64,000 bases of DNA from Porticoccus sp041395745 (GTDB lineage: Bacteria > Pseudomonadota > Gammaproteobacteria > Pseudomonadales > Porticoccaceae): assembly GCA_041395745.1 (NCBI GenBank), contig JAWKZV010000002.1, forward strand, positions 1-64,000, read 5' to 3'. Both the position numbers and the translations under genes were made by a program. Under the pieces are notes generated by a model. The model had not been told where the DNA came from, did no database searches, and worked only from the letters and a program-made list of their open reading frames with translations. Numbering within the stretch: position 1 is the first letter of the stretch; every line of letters begins with the position of its first letter. Shown here one piece after another: positions 57,345 to 64,000 of this stretch.

Positions 57345-58169
57345 ATGCCTGTTGTTAAGAGAAAACCAACGTCTCCCGGTCGCCGCTTCGTTGTCAGCGT
57401 TGTCAATCCGGACCTGCACAAGGGTGCGCCGCATGCACCCCTGCTGGAGCGTAAAAACAAGAGTGGTGGCCGCAACAATAATGGCCGTATCACTACCCGT
57501 CATGTAGGTGGTGGCCACAAGCAGCACTATCGCGTTATCGACTTCAAGCGCCAGAAAGACGGTGTTGTCGGTAAGGTGGAGCGCCTGGAGTATGACCCCA
57601 ACCGCACCCCTTTCATCGCACTGGTTTGTTATGCCGACGGTGAGCGTCGCTACATCATTGCCCCCAAGGGGCTGAAGGCTGGTGATAAAGTCCAGTCCGG
57701 AGTGGATGCGTCCATCAAGGTGGGCAATTCCCTGCCGCTGCGCAATATCCCCGTGGGTACTGTTATCCACTGTGTGGAAATGAAGCCTGGCAAAGGTGCT
57801 CAGCTGGCTCGCAGCGCTGGTGCTTCAGTGCAGCTGGTTGCCCGTGAAGGTCAATACGCTACCCTGCGCCTGCGCAGTGGTGAAATGCGTAAGGTGCCGG
57901 TTGATTGCCGCGCCACTATTGGTGAAGTATCCAACAGCGAGCACAATCTGCGCTCCCTGGGTAAAGCCGGTGCAACCCGCTGGCGTGGTGTTCGTCCTAC
58001 CGTTCGCGGTGTGGTGATGAACCCGGTGGATCACCCGCACGGTGGTGGTGAAGGTCGTACCTCCGGTGGTCGTCACCCGGTGACTCCCTGGGGTATTCCT
58101 ACCAAGGGTTACAAAACTCGCAAGAACAAGCGCACTGACAGCATGATTGTGCGCCGTCGCGGCAAGTAA
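57345..58169 (+). CDS. rplB: 50S ribosomal protein L2
   Basis: L2 is needed for subunit joining and peptidyl transfer. The 274-residue protein carries GGRNNNGRITTRHVGGGHKQ in the N-terminal domain and the conserved GVVMNPVDHPHGGGEGR near the C-terminus with the functionally important His. Normal length and operon position. Confidence 0.99.
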   Translation: MPVVKRKPTSPGRRFVVSVVNPDLHKGAPHAPLLERKNKSGGRNNNGRITTRHVGGGHKQHYRVIDFKRQKDGVVGKVERLEYDPNRTPFIALVCYADGERRYIIAPKGLKAGDKVQSGVDASIKVGNSLPLRNIPVGTVIHCVEMKPGKGAQLARSAGASVQLVAREGQYATLRLRSGEMRKVPVDCRATIGEVSNSEHNLRSLGKAGATRWRGVRPTVRGVVMNPVDHPHGGGEGRTSGGRHPVTPWGIPTKGYKTRKNKRTDSMIVRRRGK

Positions 58170-58192
58170 TTGATAGAGAAGAGGAAACAACA

Positions 58193-58468
58193 GTGCCACG
58201 CTCTCTCAAAAAAGGCCCGTTCATCGATCTGCATCTGATTAAGAAGGTTGATGAAGCGCTTGAAAAAAATGACAGACGTCCGATCAAAACCTGGTCGCGT
58301 CGTTCCATGATCAGCCCCGATATGGTTGGTCTGACCATCGCTGTGCACAACGGTCGTCAGCATGTGCCGGTTCTGGTTAACGAAGAAATGGTGGGGCACA
58401 AACTCGGTGAGTTTGCCCCGACGCGCACCTACCGCGGTCACGTCGCGGATAAAAAGGCCAAGCGCTAA
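58193..58468 (+). CDS. rpsS: 30S ribosomal protein S19
   Basis: S19 contacts the tRNA-facing side of the 30S head. The 91-residue product begins at GTG with PRSLKKGPFID and contains the WSRRSMISPDMVG and HNGRQHVPV stretches. GAAGAGGAAAC precedes the start. Confidence 0.99.
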   Translation: MPRSLKKGPFIDLHLIKKVDEALEKNDRRPIKTWSRRSMISPDMVGLTIAVHNGRQHVPVLVNEEMVGHKLGEFAPTRTYRGHVADKKAKR

Positions 58469-58493
58469 GCGGCGGTTCGAGAGGTAAATGACT

Positions 58494-58835
58494 GTGGAAG
58501 TAGCAGCAAAATTACGCGGAGCCAGACTGTCAGCGCAGAAGGCTCGTCTGGTGGCCGATCAGGTACGCGGCAAGCCGGTTGAAGAGGCGCTGGACATCCT
58601 GGCGTTCAGCCCCAAGAAAGGTGCCGCCATTATCAAGAAAGTGCTGGAGTCTGCGATTGCAAACGCCGAGCACAATGAAGGTGCAGATGTGGATGAGCTG
58701 CGCGTGTCGACCATTTTTGTGGACGAAGGCGCAACCATGAAGCGTATCAAGCCCCGTGCAAAGGGCCGCGCTGATCGGATCTTTAAGCGCTCCTGTCACA
58801 TCACCGTGAAAGTTGCCGACGAGGAGACCGTTTAA
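58494..58835 (+). CDS. rplV: 50S ribosomal protein L22
   Basis: L22 lines the exit tunnel. From the GTG at 58494 the product has 113 residues and begins with EVAAKLRGARLSAQKARL, matching the Pseudomonas L22 start from memory; the ATG at 58488, two codons earlier, is only 3 bases from the GAGAGG and so less suitable. The C-terminal loop MKRIKPRAKGRADRI is intact. Its stop overlaps the rpsC start (TAATG). Confidence 0.97.
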   Translation: MEVAAKLRGARLSAQKARLVADQVRGKPVEEALDILAFSPKKGAAIIKKVLESAIANAEHNEGADVDELRVSTIFVDEGATMKRIKPRAKGRADRIFKRSCHITVKVADEETV

Positions 58836-59515
58836 TGGGTCAGAAAGTACATCCAACTGGCATTCGTCTGGGTATTGTTAAAAAGCATACCTCTGTTTGG
58901 TACGCCAACCAGAAAGACTATGCAGACAAGTTGAACACCGACCTGAACGTGCGCAATTACATCAGCAAAAAGCTGGCCCACGCTTCAGTAAGCCGTATCG
59001 AAATCGAGCGCCCTGCACAAACAGCGCGCATTACCATCCACACTGCCCGTCCCGGCATTGTGATTGGTAAGAAAGGTGAAGATGTGGAGACCCTGCGCAA
59101 CGAAGTGGCTGCGCAGATGGGTGTTCCGGTTCACATCAATATCGAAGAAGTGCGCAAGCCCGATCTGGATGCAACCCTGGTTGCTCAGAACGTTGCCCAG
59201 CAGTTGGAGCGTCGTGTGATGTTCCGCCGCGCCATGAAGCGCGCTGTGCAGAATGCCATGCGCCAGGGCGCCAAAGGTATCAAGATCCAGGTGAGTGGTC
59301 GTCTCGGCGGTGCCGAAATTGCTCGCACCGAATGGTACCGGGAAGGTCGTGTACCCCTGCACACCCTCCGTGCCGATATTGATTACGGCACAGCGGAAGG
59401 TTCAACCACCTACGGCATCATCGGTGTCAAGGTTTGGATCTTCAAGGGCGAGGTTATCGGTGGTGAAGAGGCGGCCCAAGCGCCTGCCAAAAAAGCACCG
59501 GCTAAGAAGAAGTAA
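58835..59515 (+). CDS. rpsC: 30S ribosomal protein S3
   Basis: S3 is at the mRNA entry. The 226 residues contain GQKVHPTGIRLGI, the KH-domain GKKGEDVETLRNEVA and the arginines of RRVMFRRAMKRAV. The C-terminal tail is Lys/Ala-rich. Coupled to rplV by overlap; rplP follows after 25 bp. Confidence 0.99.
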   Translation: MGQKVHPTGIRLGIVKKHTSVWYANQKDYADKLNTDLNVRNYISKKLAHASVSRIEIERPAQTARITIHTARPGIVIGKKGEDVETLRNEVAAQMGVPVHINIEEVRKPDLDATLVAQNVAQQLERRVMFRRAMKRAVQNAMRQGAKGIKIQVSGRLGGAEIARTEWYREGRVPLHTLRADIDYGTAEGSTTYGIIGVKVWIFKGEVIGGEEAAQAPAKKAPAKKK

Positions 59516-59540
59516 GTTTGCGAGTTAAGGGTCAAGCGAG

Positions 59541-59954
59541 ATGCTGCAACCGAAACGTACAAAATTCCGCAAGCAACACAAGGGCCGCAACCGTGGTCTG
59601 GCGTTGCGCGGTAGCAAGGTAAGCTTTGGCGAGTACGGCCTGAAGGCCACTGTCCGCGGTCGTCTCACCGCGCGTCAGATCGAATCTGCTCGTCGGGCCA
59701 TGACCCGCCACATCAAGCGGGGCGGAAAAATCTGGATTCGGGTGTTCCCCGACAAGCCGATCTCAAACAAGCCTCTCGAGGTGCGGATGGGTAAAGGTAA
59801 GGGTAACGTCGAATACTGGGTAGCCCAGATTCAGCCCGGCAAAGTGCTTTATGAAATGGAAGGTGTATCTGAAGAGCTGGCACGTGAAGCGTTTGCGCTG
59901 GCCGCTGCCAAGTTGCCGGTACAAACCACCTTTGTCAAACGGTCGGTGATGTAA
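59541..59954 (+). CDS. rplP: 50S ribosomal protein L16
   Basis: L16 helps place A-site tRNA. The 137-residue product starts MLQPKRTKFRKQHKGRNRG and has the MTRHIKRGGKIWIRVFPDKP and GKGNVEYWV stretches. Its stop overlaps the rpmC ATG. Confidence 0.99.
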   Translation: MLQPKRTKFRKQHKGRNRGLALRGSKVSFGEYGLKATVRGRLTARQIESARRAMTRHIKRGGKIWIRVFPDKPISNKPLEVRMGKGKGNVEYWVAQIQPGKVLYEMEGVSEELAREAFALAAAKLPVQTTFVKRSVM

Positions 59955-60145
59955 TGAAAGCCAACGAATTGCGTGAAAAATCAGTTGAAGAACTGAACCA
60001 GGAGCTGGCCAAACTGCAGGAGCAGCAATTCAAGCTGCGTATGCAGGCTTCTACCGGTCAGTTGGGGCAAACCCACAAGGTCAAAGAGACTCGCGTGAGC
60101 ATTGCGCGCGTCAAGACTGTGCTGAACGAGAAGGCAGGTAACTGA
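59954..60145 (+). CDS. rpmC: 50S ribosomal protein L29
   Basis: Small 63-residue two-helix protein near the tunnel exit (LREKSVEELNQELAKLQEQQ and VKETRVSIARVKTVL). Overlaps rplP by one base, with rpsQ starting 1 bp after its stop. Confidence 0.98.
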   Translation: MKANELREKSVEELNQELAKLQEQQFKLRMQASTGQLGQTHKVKETRVSIARVKTVLNEKAGN

Positions 60146-60146
60146 G

Positions 60147-60413
60147 ATGAGTGAAGCAGAAAAGAACGCTCGCACACTGTCTGGCCGTGTTATCAGCGAC
60201 AAGATGGATAAAACCATTACCGTGTTGATCGAGCGCCGTGTTAAGCACCCGGTGTACGGCAAGATTGTAAGCAAGTCCACCAAGATCAAGGCACACGATG
60301 AGGAAAATACCTGTCGTATGGGTGATCAGGTGACCATTGCAGAAACTCGTCCACTGTCCAAAACAAAATCCTGGACGCTGGTCAACATTGATGAGCGTGC
60401 TGCCGAAGTTTGA
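60147..60413 (+). CDS. rpsQ: 30S ribosomal protein S17
   Basis: S17 is a primary 16S binder with an OB fold. The 88-residue product contains LSGRVISDKMDKTITVLIER and the conserved GDQVTIAETRPLSKTKSW. It is the last gene of the S10 operon proper. Confidence 0.98.
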   Translation: MSEAEKNARTLSGRVISDKMDKTITVLIERRVKHPVYGKIVSKSTKIKAHDEENTCRMGDQVTIAETRPLSKTKSWTLVNIDERAAEV

Positions 60414-60448
60414 TCGGCGACAAGCAGTAACGGGTTCGGAGAAATACG

Positions 60449-60817
60449 ATGATTCAGACAGAAAGTTATCTGGATGTGGCGGACAACAGCGGTGCACGTC
60501 GCGTGATGTGTATCAAGGTGTTGGGTGGCTCACACCGCCGTTATGCCAACGTGGGTGACATTATCAAGGTGACCGTTAAGGAAGCTATCCCTCGCGGCAA
60601 AGTAAAAAAAGGTCAGGTGATGAACGCGGTTGTGGTTCGTACCAAGAAAGGTGTTCGTCGTCAGGACGGCAGCCTGATCAAGTTCGACGACAATGCCGCT
60701 GTTCTGCTGAACAACCAGCTGTCGCCGATCGGTACCCGTATTTTTGGGCCCGTTACCCGCGAACTTCGCAGTGAGCGGTTCATGAAAATTATCTCTCTGG
60801 CACCTGAAGTGCTGTAA
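60449..60817 (+). CDS. rplN: 50S ribosomal protein L14
   Basis: L14 lies at the subunit interface and starts the spc operon. The 122 residues begin with MIQTESYLDVADNSGARRV and contain RGKVKKGQVMNAVVVRTKKG. No strong promoter was identified in the 35-bp gap after rpsQ, so it may be read through from the S10 promoter. Confidence 0.99.
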   Translation: MIQTESYLDVADNSGARRVMCIKVLGGSHRRYANVGDIIKVTVKEAIPRGKVKKGQVMNAVVVRTKKGVRRQDGSLIKFDDNAAVLLNNQLSPIGTRIFGPVTRELRSERFMKIISLAPEVL

Positions 60818-60838
60818 GCCGGAGGAGAGGAAAGGGTT

Positions 60839-61156
60839 ATGAACAAGATCAAACGTGATGATGACGTCATCGTGATCGCCGGTAAGGATAAGGGCAAACG
60901 CGGCAAAGTGCTAAAAGTACAAGCCGATGGTCGCCTGGTTATCTCTGGCATCAACATGATCAAGAAGCATCAGAAGCCGAACCCGCAAATGAACATTGCT
61001 GGCGGCATTATTGAAAGGGAAGCTCCGATCGAGGCTTCCAATGTGGCTATTTTCAACGCCGGTACCAACAAGGCAGATCGTGTTGGTTTCAAAGTGCTTG
61101 AAGGTGGCAAGAAAATCCGCGTGTTCAAGTCCAACGGCGCCGCTGTAGACGCCTAA
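60839..61156 (+). CDS. rplX: 50S ribosomal protein L24
   Basis: Assembly initiator of the large subunit. The 105-residue product has the KOW motif (DDVIVIAGKDKGKRGKVLKV) and KKHQKPNPQMNIAGGI. GGAGGAGAGG precedes the ATG. Confidence 0.99.
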   Translation: MNKIKRDDDVIVIAGKDKGKRGKVLKVQADGRLVISGINMIKKHQKPNPQMNIAGGIIEREAPIEASNVAIFNAGTNKADRVGFKVLEGGKKIRVFKSNGAAVDA

Positions 61157-61173
61157 TTCGACAGGAAACTGAC

Positions 61174-61713
61174 ATGGCAAGGCTGAAAGAAGTTTATAAA
61201 AACGAGATTGCCCCCAAGCTAAAAGAAGAGCTGGGTCTGGCAAACGTTATGGAAACTCCAAAGATCACCAAGATCACTCTTAACATGGGTGTGGGTGAAG
61301 CTCTTGGCGACAAAAAAGCACTGGAAAGTGCAGTTGCTGATATGGCGTTGATCTCTGGTCAAAAGCCGGTAGTGACCAAGGCTCGCAAATCTATCGCTGG
61401 CTTCAAAGTTCGCGAAGGTTGGCCGATTGGCTGCAAAGTAACCCTGCGCAGCGATCGCATGTACGAATTCCTGGAGCGCCTGATTTCCATTGCTATTCCT
61501 CGTATTCGCGACTTCCGTGGTATCAGCCCCAAGTCTTTTGATGGTCGCGGCAACTTCGCGATGGGTGTTACCGAGCAAATCATTTTCCCTGAAATTGATT
61601 ACGACAAAGTGGATACACTGCGCGGTCTGGATATCACCATTACCACGACTGCTCGCAACGATGATGAAGGCCGTGCCCTGCTGCGCGCTTTCAACTTCCC
61701 GCTGAAAGGGTGA
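61174..61713 (+). CDS. rplE: 50S ribosomal protein L5
   Basis: L5 binds 5S rRNA and contacts P-site tRNA. The 179-residue product shows ITLNMGVGEA, KARKSIAGFKVREGWPIGCK and FDGRGNFAMGVTEQIIFPEI. Usual length; rpsN follows after 10 bp. Confidence 0.99.
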   Translation: MARLKEVYKNEIAPKLKEELGLANVMETPKITKITLNMGVGEALGDKKALESAVADMALISGQKPVVTKARKSIAGFKVREGWPIGCKVTLRSDRMYEFLERLISIAIPRIRDFRGISPKSFDGRGNFAMGVTEQIIFPEIDYDKVDTLRGLDITITTTARNDDEGRALLRAFNFPLKG

Positions 61714-61723
61714 GGTGAGATAA

Positions 61724-62029
61724 ATGGCTAAGACATCCATGATTGAGCGCGAAAAAAAGCGCGCACGTACAGTTGCCAAATATGCCGAGAAGCGTGCAGC
61801 GCTGAAGGCGATCATTAACAGTGCTTCCAGCTCTGAGGAAGAGCGTTGGGATGCGCAGATCAAGCTGCAACAACTGCCGCGCAACGCCAGCCCGATTCGT
61901 CAGCAACGTCGCTGTCGCCAGACTGGTCGTCCCCACGCGGTTTATCGCAAGTTTGGCCTGTGTCGAAACAAGCTGCGTGAAGCTGCGATGCGCGGTGATG
62001 TCCCTGGCTTGGTCAAGGCGAGCTGGTAA
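61724..62029 (+). CDS. rpsN: 30S ribosomal protein S14, zinc-free form
   Basis: The 101-residue S14 is of the long type without the CxxC zinc ligands: it retains RQQRRCRQTGRPHAVYRKFG and ends DVPGLVKASW. It is the only S14 in the window. Normal place in the spc operon between rplE and rpsH. Confidence 0.99.
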   Translation: MAKTSMIEREKKRARTVAKYAEKRAALKAIINSASSSEEERWDAQIKLQQLPRNASPIRQQRRCRQTGRPHAVYRKFGLCRNKLREAAMRGDVPGLVKASW

Positions 62030-62058
62030 GTCGCACGGTTAATTGAGGAATTGAACAG

Positions 62059-62451
62059 ATGAGCATGCAAGATTCTCTGGCAGACATGCTGACCCGTATC
62101 CGCAATGCGCAGATGACGGCCAAGAAAAGTGTCTCCATGCCTTCTTCGAAGCTGAAAGTGGCCGTGGCCAAAGTGCTGAAAGATGAAGGTTATATCAACG
62201 ATCTGAGCGTTACCGAAGGCGCCAAGGCTGAGCTGACCCTGACCCTGAAATATTTCGAGGGCAAACCGGTCATCGAGTCAATCGCTCGCTACAGCCGTCC
62301 CGGCCTGCGTCAGTACGCAGGTGCCAAGGAACTGCCCAACGTTCGCGGCGGACTGGGTGTTGCTATTGTCTCCACCAGTCAGGGTGTAATGACTGATCGC
62401 GCCGCCCGCGCAGCCGGTGTCGGTGGCGAGGTTCTCTGCACAGTTTTCTAA
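62059..62451 (+). CDS. rpsH: 30S ribosomal protein S8
   Basis: S8 is a central-domain organiser and, in E. coli, the repressor of the spc operon. The 130-residue protein starts with MQDSLADMLTRIRNAQ and ends with the RNA-binding STSQGVMTDRAARAAGVGGE. Confidence 0.99.
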   Translation: MSMQDSLADMLTRIRNAQMTAKKSVSMPSSKLKVAVAKVLKDEGYINDLSVTEGAKAELTLTLKYFEGKPVIESIARYSRPGLRQYAGAKELPNVRGGLGVAIVSTSQGVMTDRAARAAGVGGEVLCTVF

Positions 62452-62464
62452 CGGGAAAGTTGAG

Positions 62465-62998
62465 ATGTCTAGAGTTGCAAAAAATCCGGTAAAATTGCCG
62501 GCTGGCGTTGAAGTCAAACTCAGTGTCAGTGAGATCACTGTCAAGGGTGGCAGCAGCACTCTGTCCCTGCCCATCAGCAGCAATGTTGAAATCAAGCAGG
62601 AAGACAACGTGCTTACTTTCGCTCCGAAAGACGGAAGCAAGCAGGCCAATGCCATGGCCGGTACTACCCGTGCACTGGTCAACAACATGGTTGTCGGTGT
62701 CAGTGAAGGTTTTCAGAAGAAAATGCAGTTGATCGGTGTTGGTTACCGTGCCCAGGCACAGGGCAACAAGATCAATCTGACTTTGGGCTTTTCACACCCG
62801 GTAGAGTATCAACTCCCCGAAGGTGTGACTGCTGAGTCCCCGAGCCAGACAGAAATCATATTGAAGGCCGCTGACAAGCAACTGCTGGGTCAGGTGGCAT
62901 CAGAGATTCGTGCTTTCCGTCCGCCGGAGCCCTACAAAGGCAAAGGTGTTCGCTATGCGGACGAGCAAGTACTGCGTAAAGAAGCGAAGAAGAAGTAG
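62465..62998 (+). CDS. rplF: 50S ribosomal protein L6
   Basis: L6 lies near the factor-binding site. The 177-residue product has two homologous domains; the signature PEPYKGKGVRY near the C-terminus is present. The frame is open back into rpsH; the ATG at 62465 (SRVAKNPV) follows AAGTTGAG and is the family start. Confidence 0.99.
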   Translation: MSRVAKNPVKLPAGVEVKLSVSEITVKGGSSTLSLPISSNVEIKQEDNVLTFAPKDGSKQANAMAGTTRALVNNMVVGVSEGFQKKMQLIGVGYRAQAQGNKINLTLGFSHPVEYQLPEGVTAESPSQTEIILKAADKQLLGQVASEIRAFRPPEPYKGKGVRYADEQVLRKEAKKK

Positions 62999-63007
62999 GT
63001 CAGGATT

Positions 63008-63358
63008 ATGAGCGACAAGAAACAATCACGTTTGCGTCGTGCACGTCGTGCCCGCTGCAAGATCCGCGAGTTGGGCGCCCACCGCCTGTGTGTAAACCGC
63101 ACTCCGCGTCACATCTATGCTCAGGTGATTTCCCCGGACGGTGGTACCGTGCTGGCCAGTGCTTCCACACTGGACAAATCCCTGCGCGCTGGGGCAACTG
63201 GTAACGTTGATGCTGCGAAATCCGTTGGTACCCTGATTGCAGAGCGTGCCAAGGAAGCTGGTGTTACTGAAGTTGCATTCGACCGCAGCGGTTACAAATA
63301 CCACGGTCGTGTCAAGGCTTTGGCGGACGCCGCCCGTGAAGCCGGACTGGAATTCTAA
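63008..63358 (+). CDS. rplR: 50S ribosomal protein L18
   Basis: L18 carries 5S rRNA with L5. The 116 residues include the basic N-terminus (KKQSRLRRARRARCKIRE), RLCVNRTPRHIYAQVI and the C-terminal VAFDRSGYKYHGRVKALADA. Confidence 0.99.
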   Translation: MSDKKQSRLRRARRARCKIRELGAHRLCVNRTPRHIYAQVISPDGGTVLASASTLDKSLRAGATGNVDAAKSVGTLIAERAKEAGVTEVAFDRSGYKYHGRVKALADAAREAGLEF

Positions 63359-63370
63359 AGGTTTAGCGTT

Positions 63371-63883
63371 ATGTCGAGAGATCAAAAAGATACAGCAGCT
63401 GCGGACGAAGGCCTGCAGGAGAAGCTGGTTCAGGTTAACCGCGTTGCCAAAACCGTTAAGGGTGGCCGTATTTTCGCCTTTACTGCACTGACAGTTGTTG
63501 GTGATGGCAATGGCAAAGTGGGCTTTGGCCGCGGTAAGGCGCGCGAAGTGCCCCAGGCAATCCAGAAGGCTATGGAGTCTGCGCGTCGCAACATGATCCA
63601 GGTTGATCTGAAAGGGACTACTATCCAGTACCCGACCAAGGCCAACCACGGTGCTTCCAAGGTATATATGCAGCCGGCCTCTGATGGTACCGGTGTCATT
63701 GCCGGTGGTGCTATGCGTGCTGTGCTCGAGATCGCCGGCGTGCAAAACGTACTGGCCAAGTGCTACGGCTCCACTAACCCGGTGAACGTCGTGCGTGCGA
63801 CCTTCAAGGCGCTGAAAAACATGCGTTCACCAGAAGAAGTGGCGGCGAAACGCGGCAAGAGCGTTGAAGAGATTCTGAACTAA
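63371..63883 (+). CDS. rpsE: 30S ribosomal protein S5
   Basis: S5 shapes decoding accuracy. The 170-residue product has the RNA-binding segment VNRVAKTVKGGRIFAFTALT, GDGNGKVGFGRGKAREVP and the C-terminal VLAKCYGSTNPVNVVRATF. The spectinomycin loop (around VKGGR) is of the ordinary type. Confidence 0.99.
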   Translation: MSRDQKDTAAADEGLQEKLVQVNRVAKTVKGGRIFAFTALTVVGDGNGKVGFGRGKAREVPQAIQKAMESARRNMIQVDLKGTTIQYPTKANHGASKVYMQPASDGTGVIAGGAMRAVLEIAGVQNVLAKCYGSTNPVNVVRATFKALKNMRSPEEVAAKRGKSVEEILN

Positions 63884-63925
63884 GAGTGTGGCTGAGGCCG
63901 CGCGAAGTACAACGGAAGCTTTACC

Positions 63926-64000
63926 ATGACGAACGTTAAGAAAATCAAGGTTACTCAGGTGCGCAGTGTTCACGGCCGTCTGGCAGCACACAAAGCCTGT
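63926..64000 (+). CDS. rpmD: 50S ribosomal protein L30, partial
   Basis: The first 25 codons (MTNVKKIKVTQVRSVHGRLA and five more) lie before the window ends. The KVTQVRS start and position after rpsE identify L30. The 3' part is cut off by the window edge and not by mutation. Confidence 0.92.
   Translation, partial: MTNVKKIKVTQVRSVHGRLAAHKAC

Overview
The window is a chromosomal segment of a gammaproteobacterium. Gene content and order resemble Pseudomonas and Cellvibrionales, and the second 16S copy reads most like the Microbulbifer/Cellvibrionales group. These placements rest on remembered sequences, not a search.

Layout. Positions 1-2.9 kb are accessory and decayed: an integron attC-like recombination site, a secreted alpha/beta-hydrolase that may be its cassette, a small duplicated scrap of a membrane-protein gene, a frameshifted gene remnant, a PEP-CTERM protein and a 9-bp tandem repeat. 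From 3 to 18 kb lies core metabolism and envelope: a peroxiredoxin-like protein without its peroxidatic cysteine, a penicillin-acylase-type Ntn hydrolase, hemL, a DUF924 protein, a 5'-truncated slipin remnant, hemJ, a CLC chloride protein with channel-like substitutions, argC, an anchored coiled-coil protein, a bactofilin, erpA, a DsrE-like protein, anmK, an M23 peptidase and tyrS.

From 18.2 to 29.4 kb two complete rRNA operons (16S-tRNA-Ile-tRNA-Ala-23S-5S) stand in direct tandem with a 5.64 kb period. Leaders and spacers are virtually identical, but the two 16S genes differ strongly with compensated helices, and the 23S genes and even the tRNA-Ile T-stems differ in patches. This is the most striking feature of the window.

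From 29.5 kb to the right edge runs the translation and transcription super-locus: a TauE-family transporter, birA, coaX, a SPOR-like protein, tRNA-Thr/Tyr/Gly/Thr, tufB (broken here by a 2-base deletion), tRNA-Trp, secE-nusG, rplKAJL-rpoBC, rpsL-rpsG-fusA-tufA, then an inserted pair (antisense fusA2 and a third tuf), then the S10 and spc ribosomal protein operons, cut off inside rpmD.

Taken together, the window holds two rRNA sequence types, two EF-G types and two EF-Tu types (three tuf genes, mosaic through apparent gene conversion) within about 37 kb. No CRISPR array, phage, transposase or defence system was seen.
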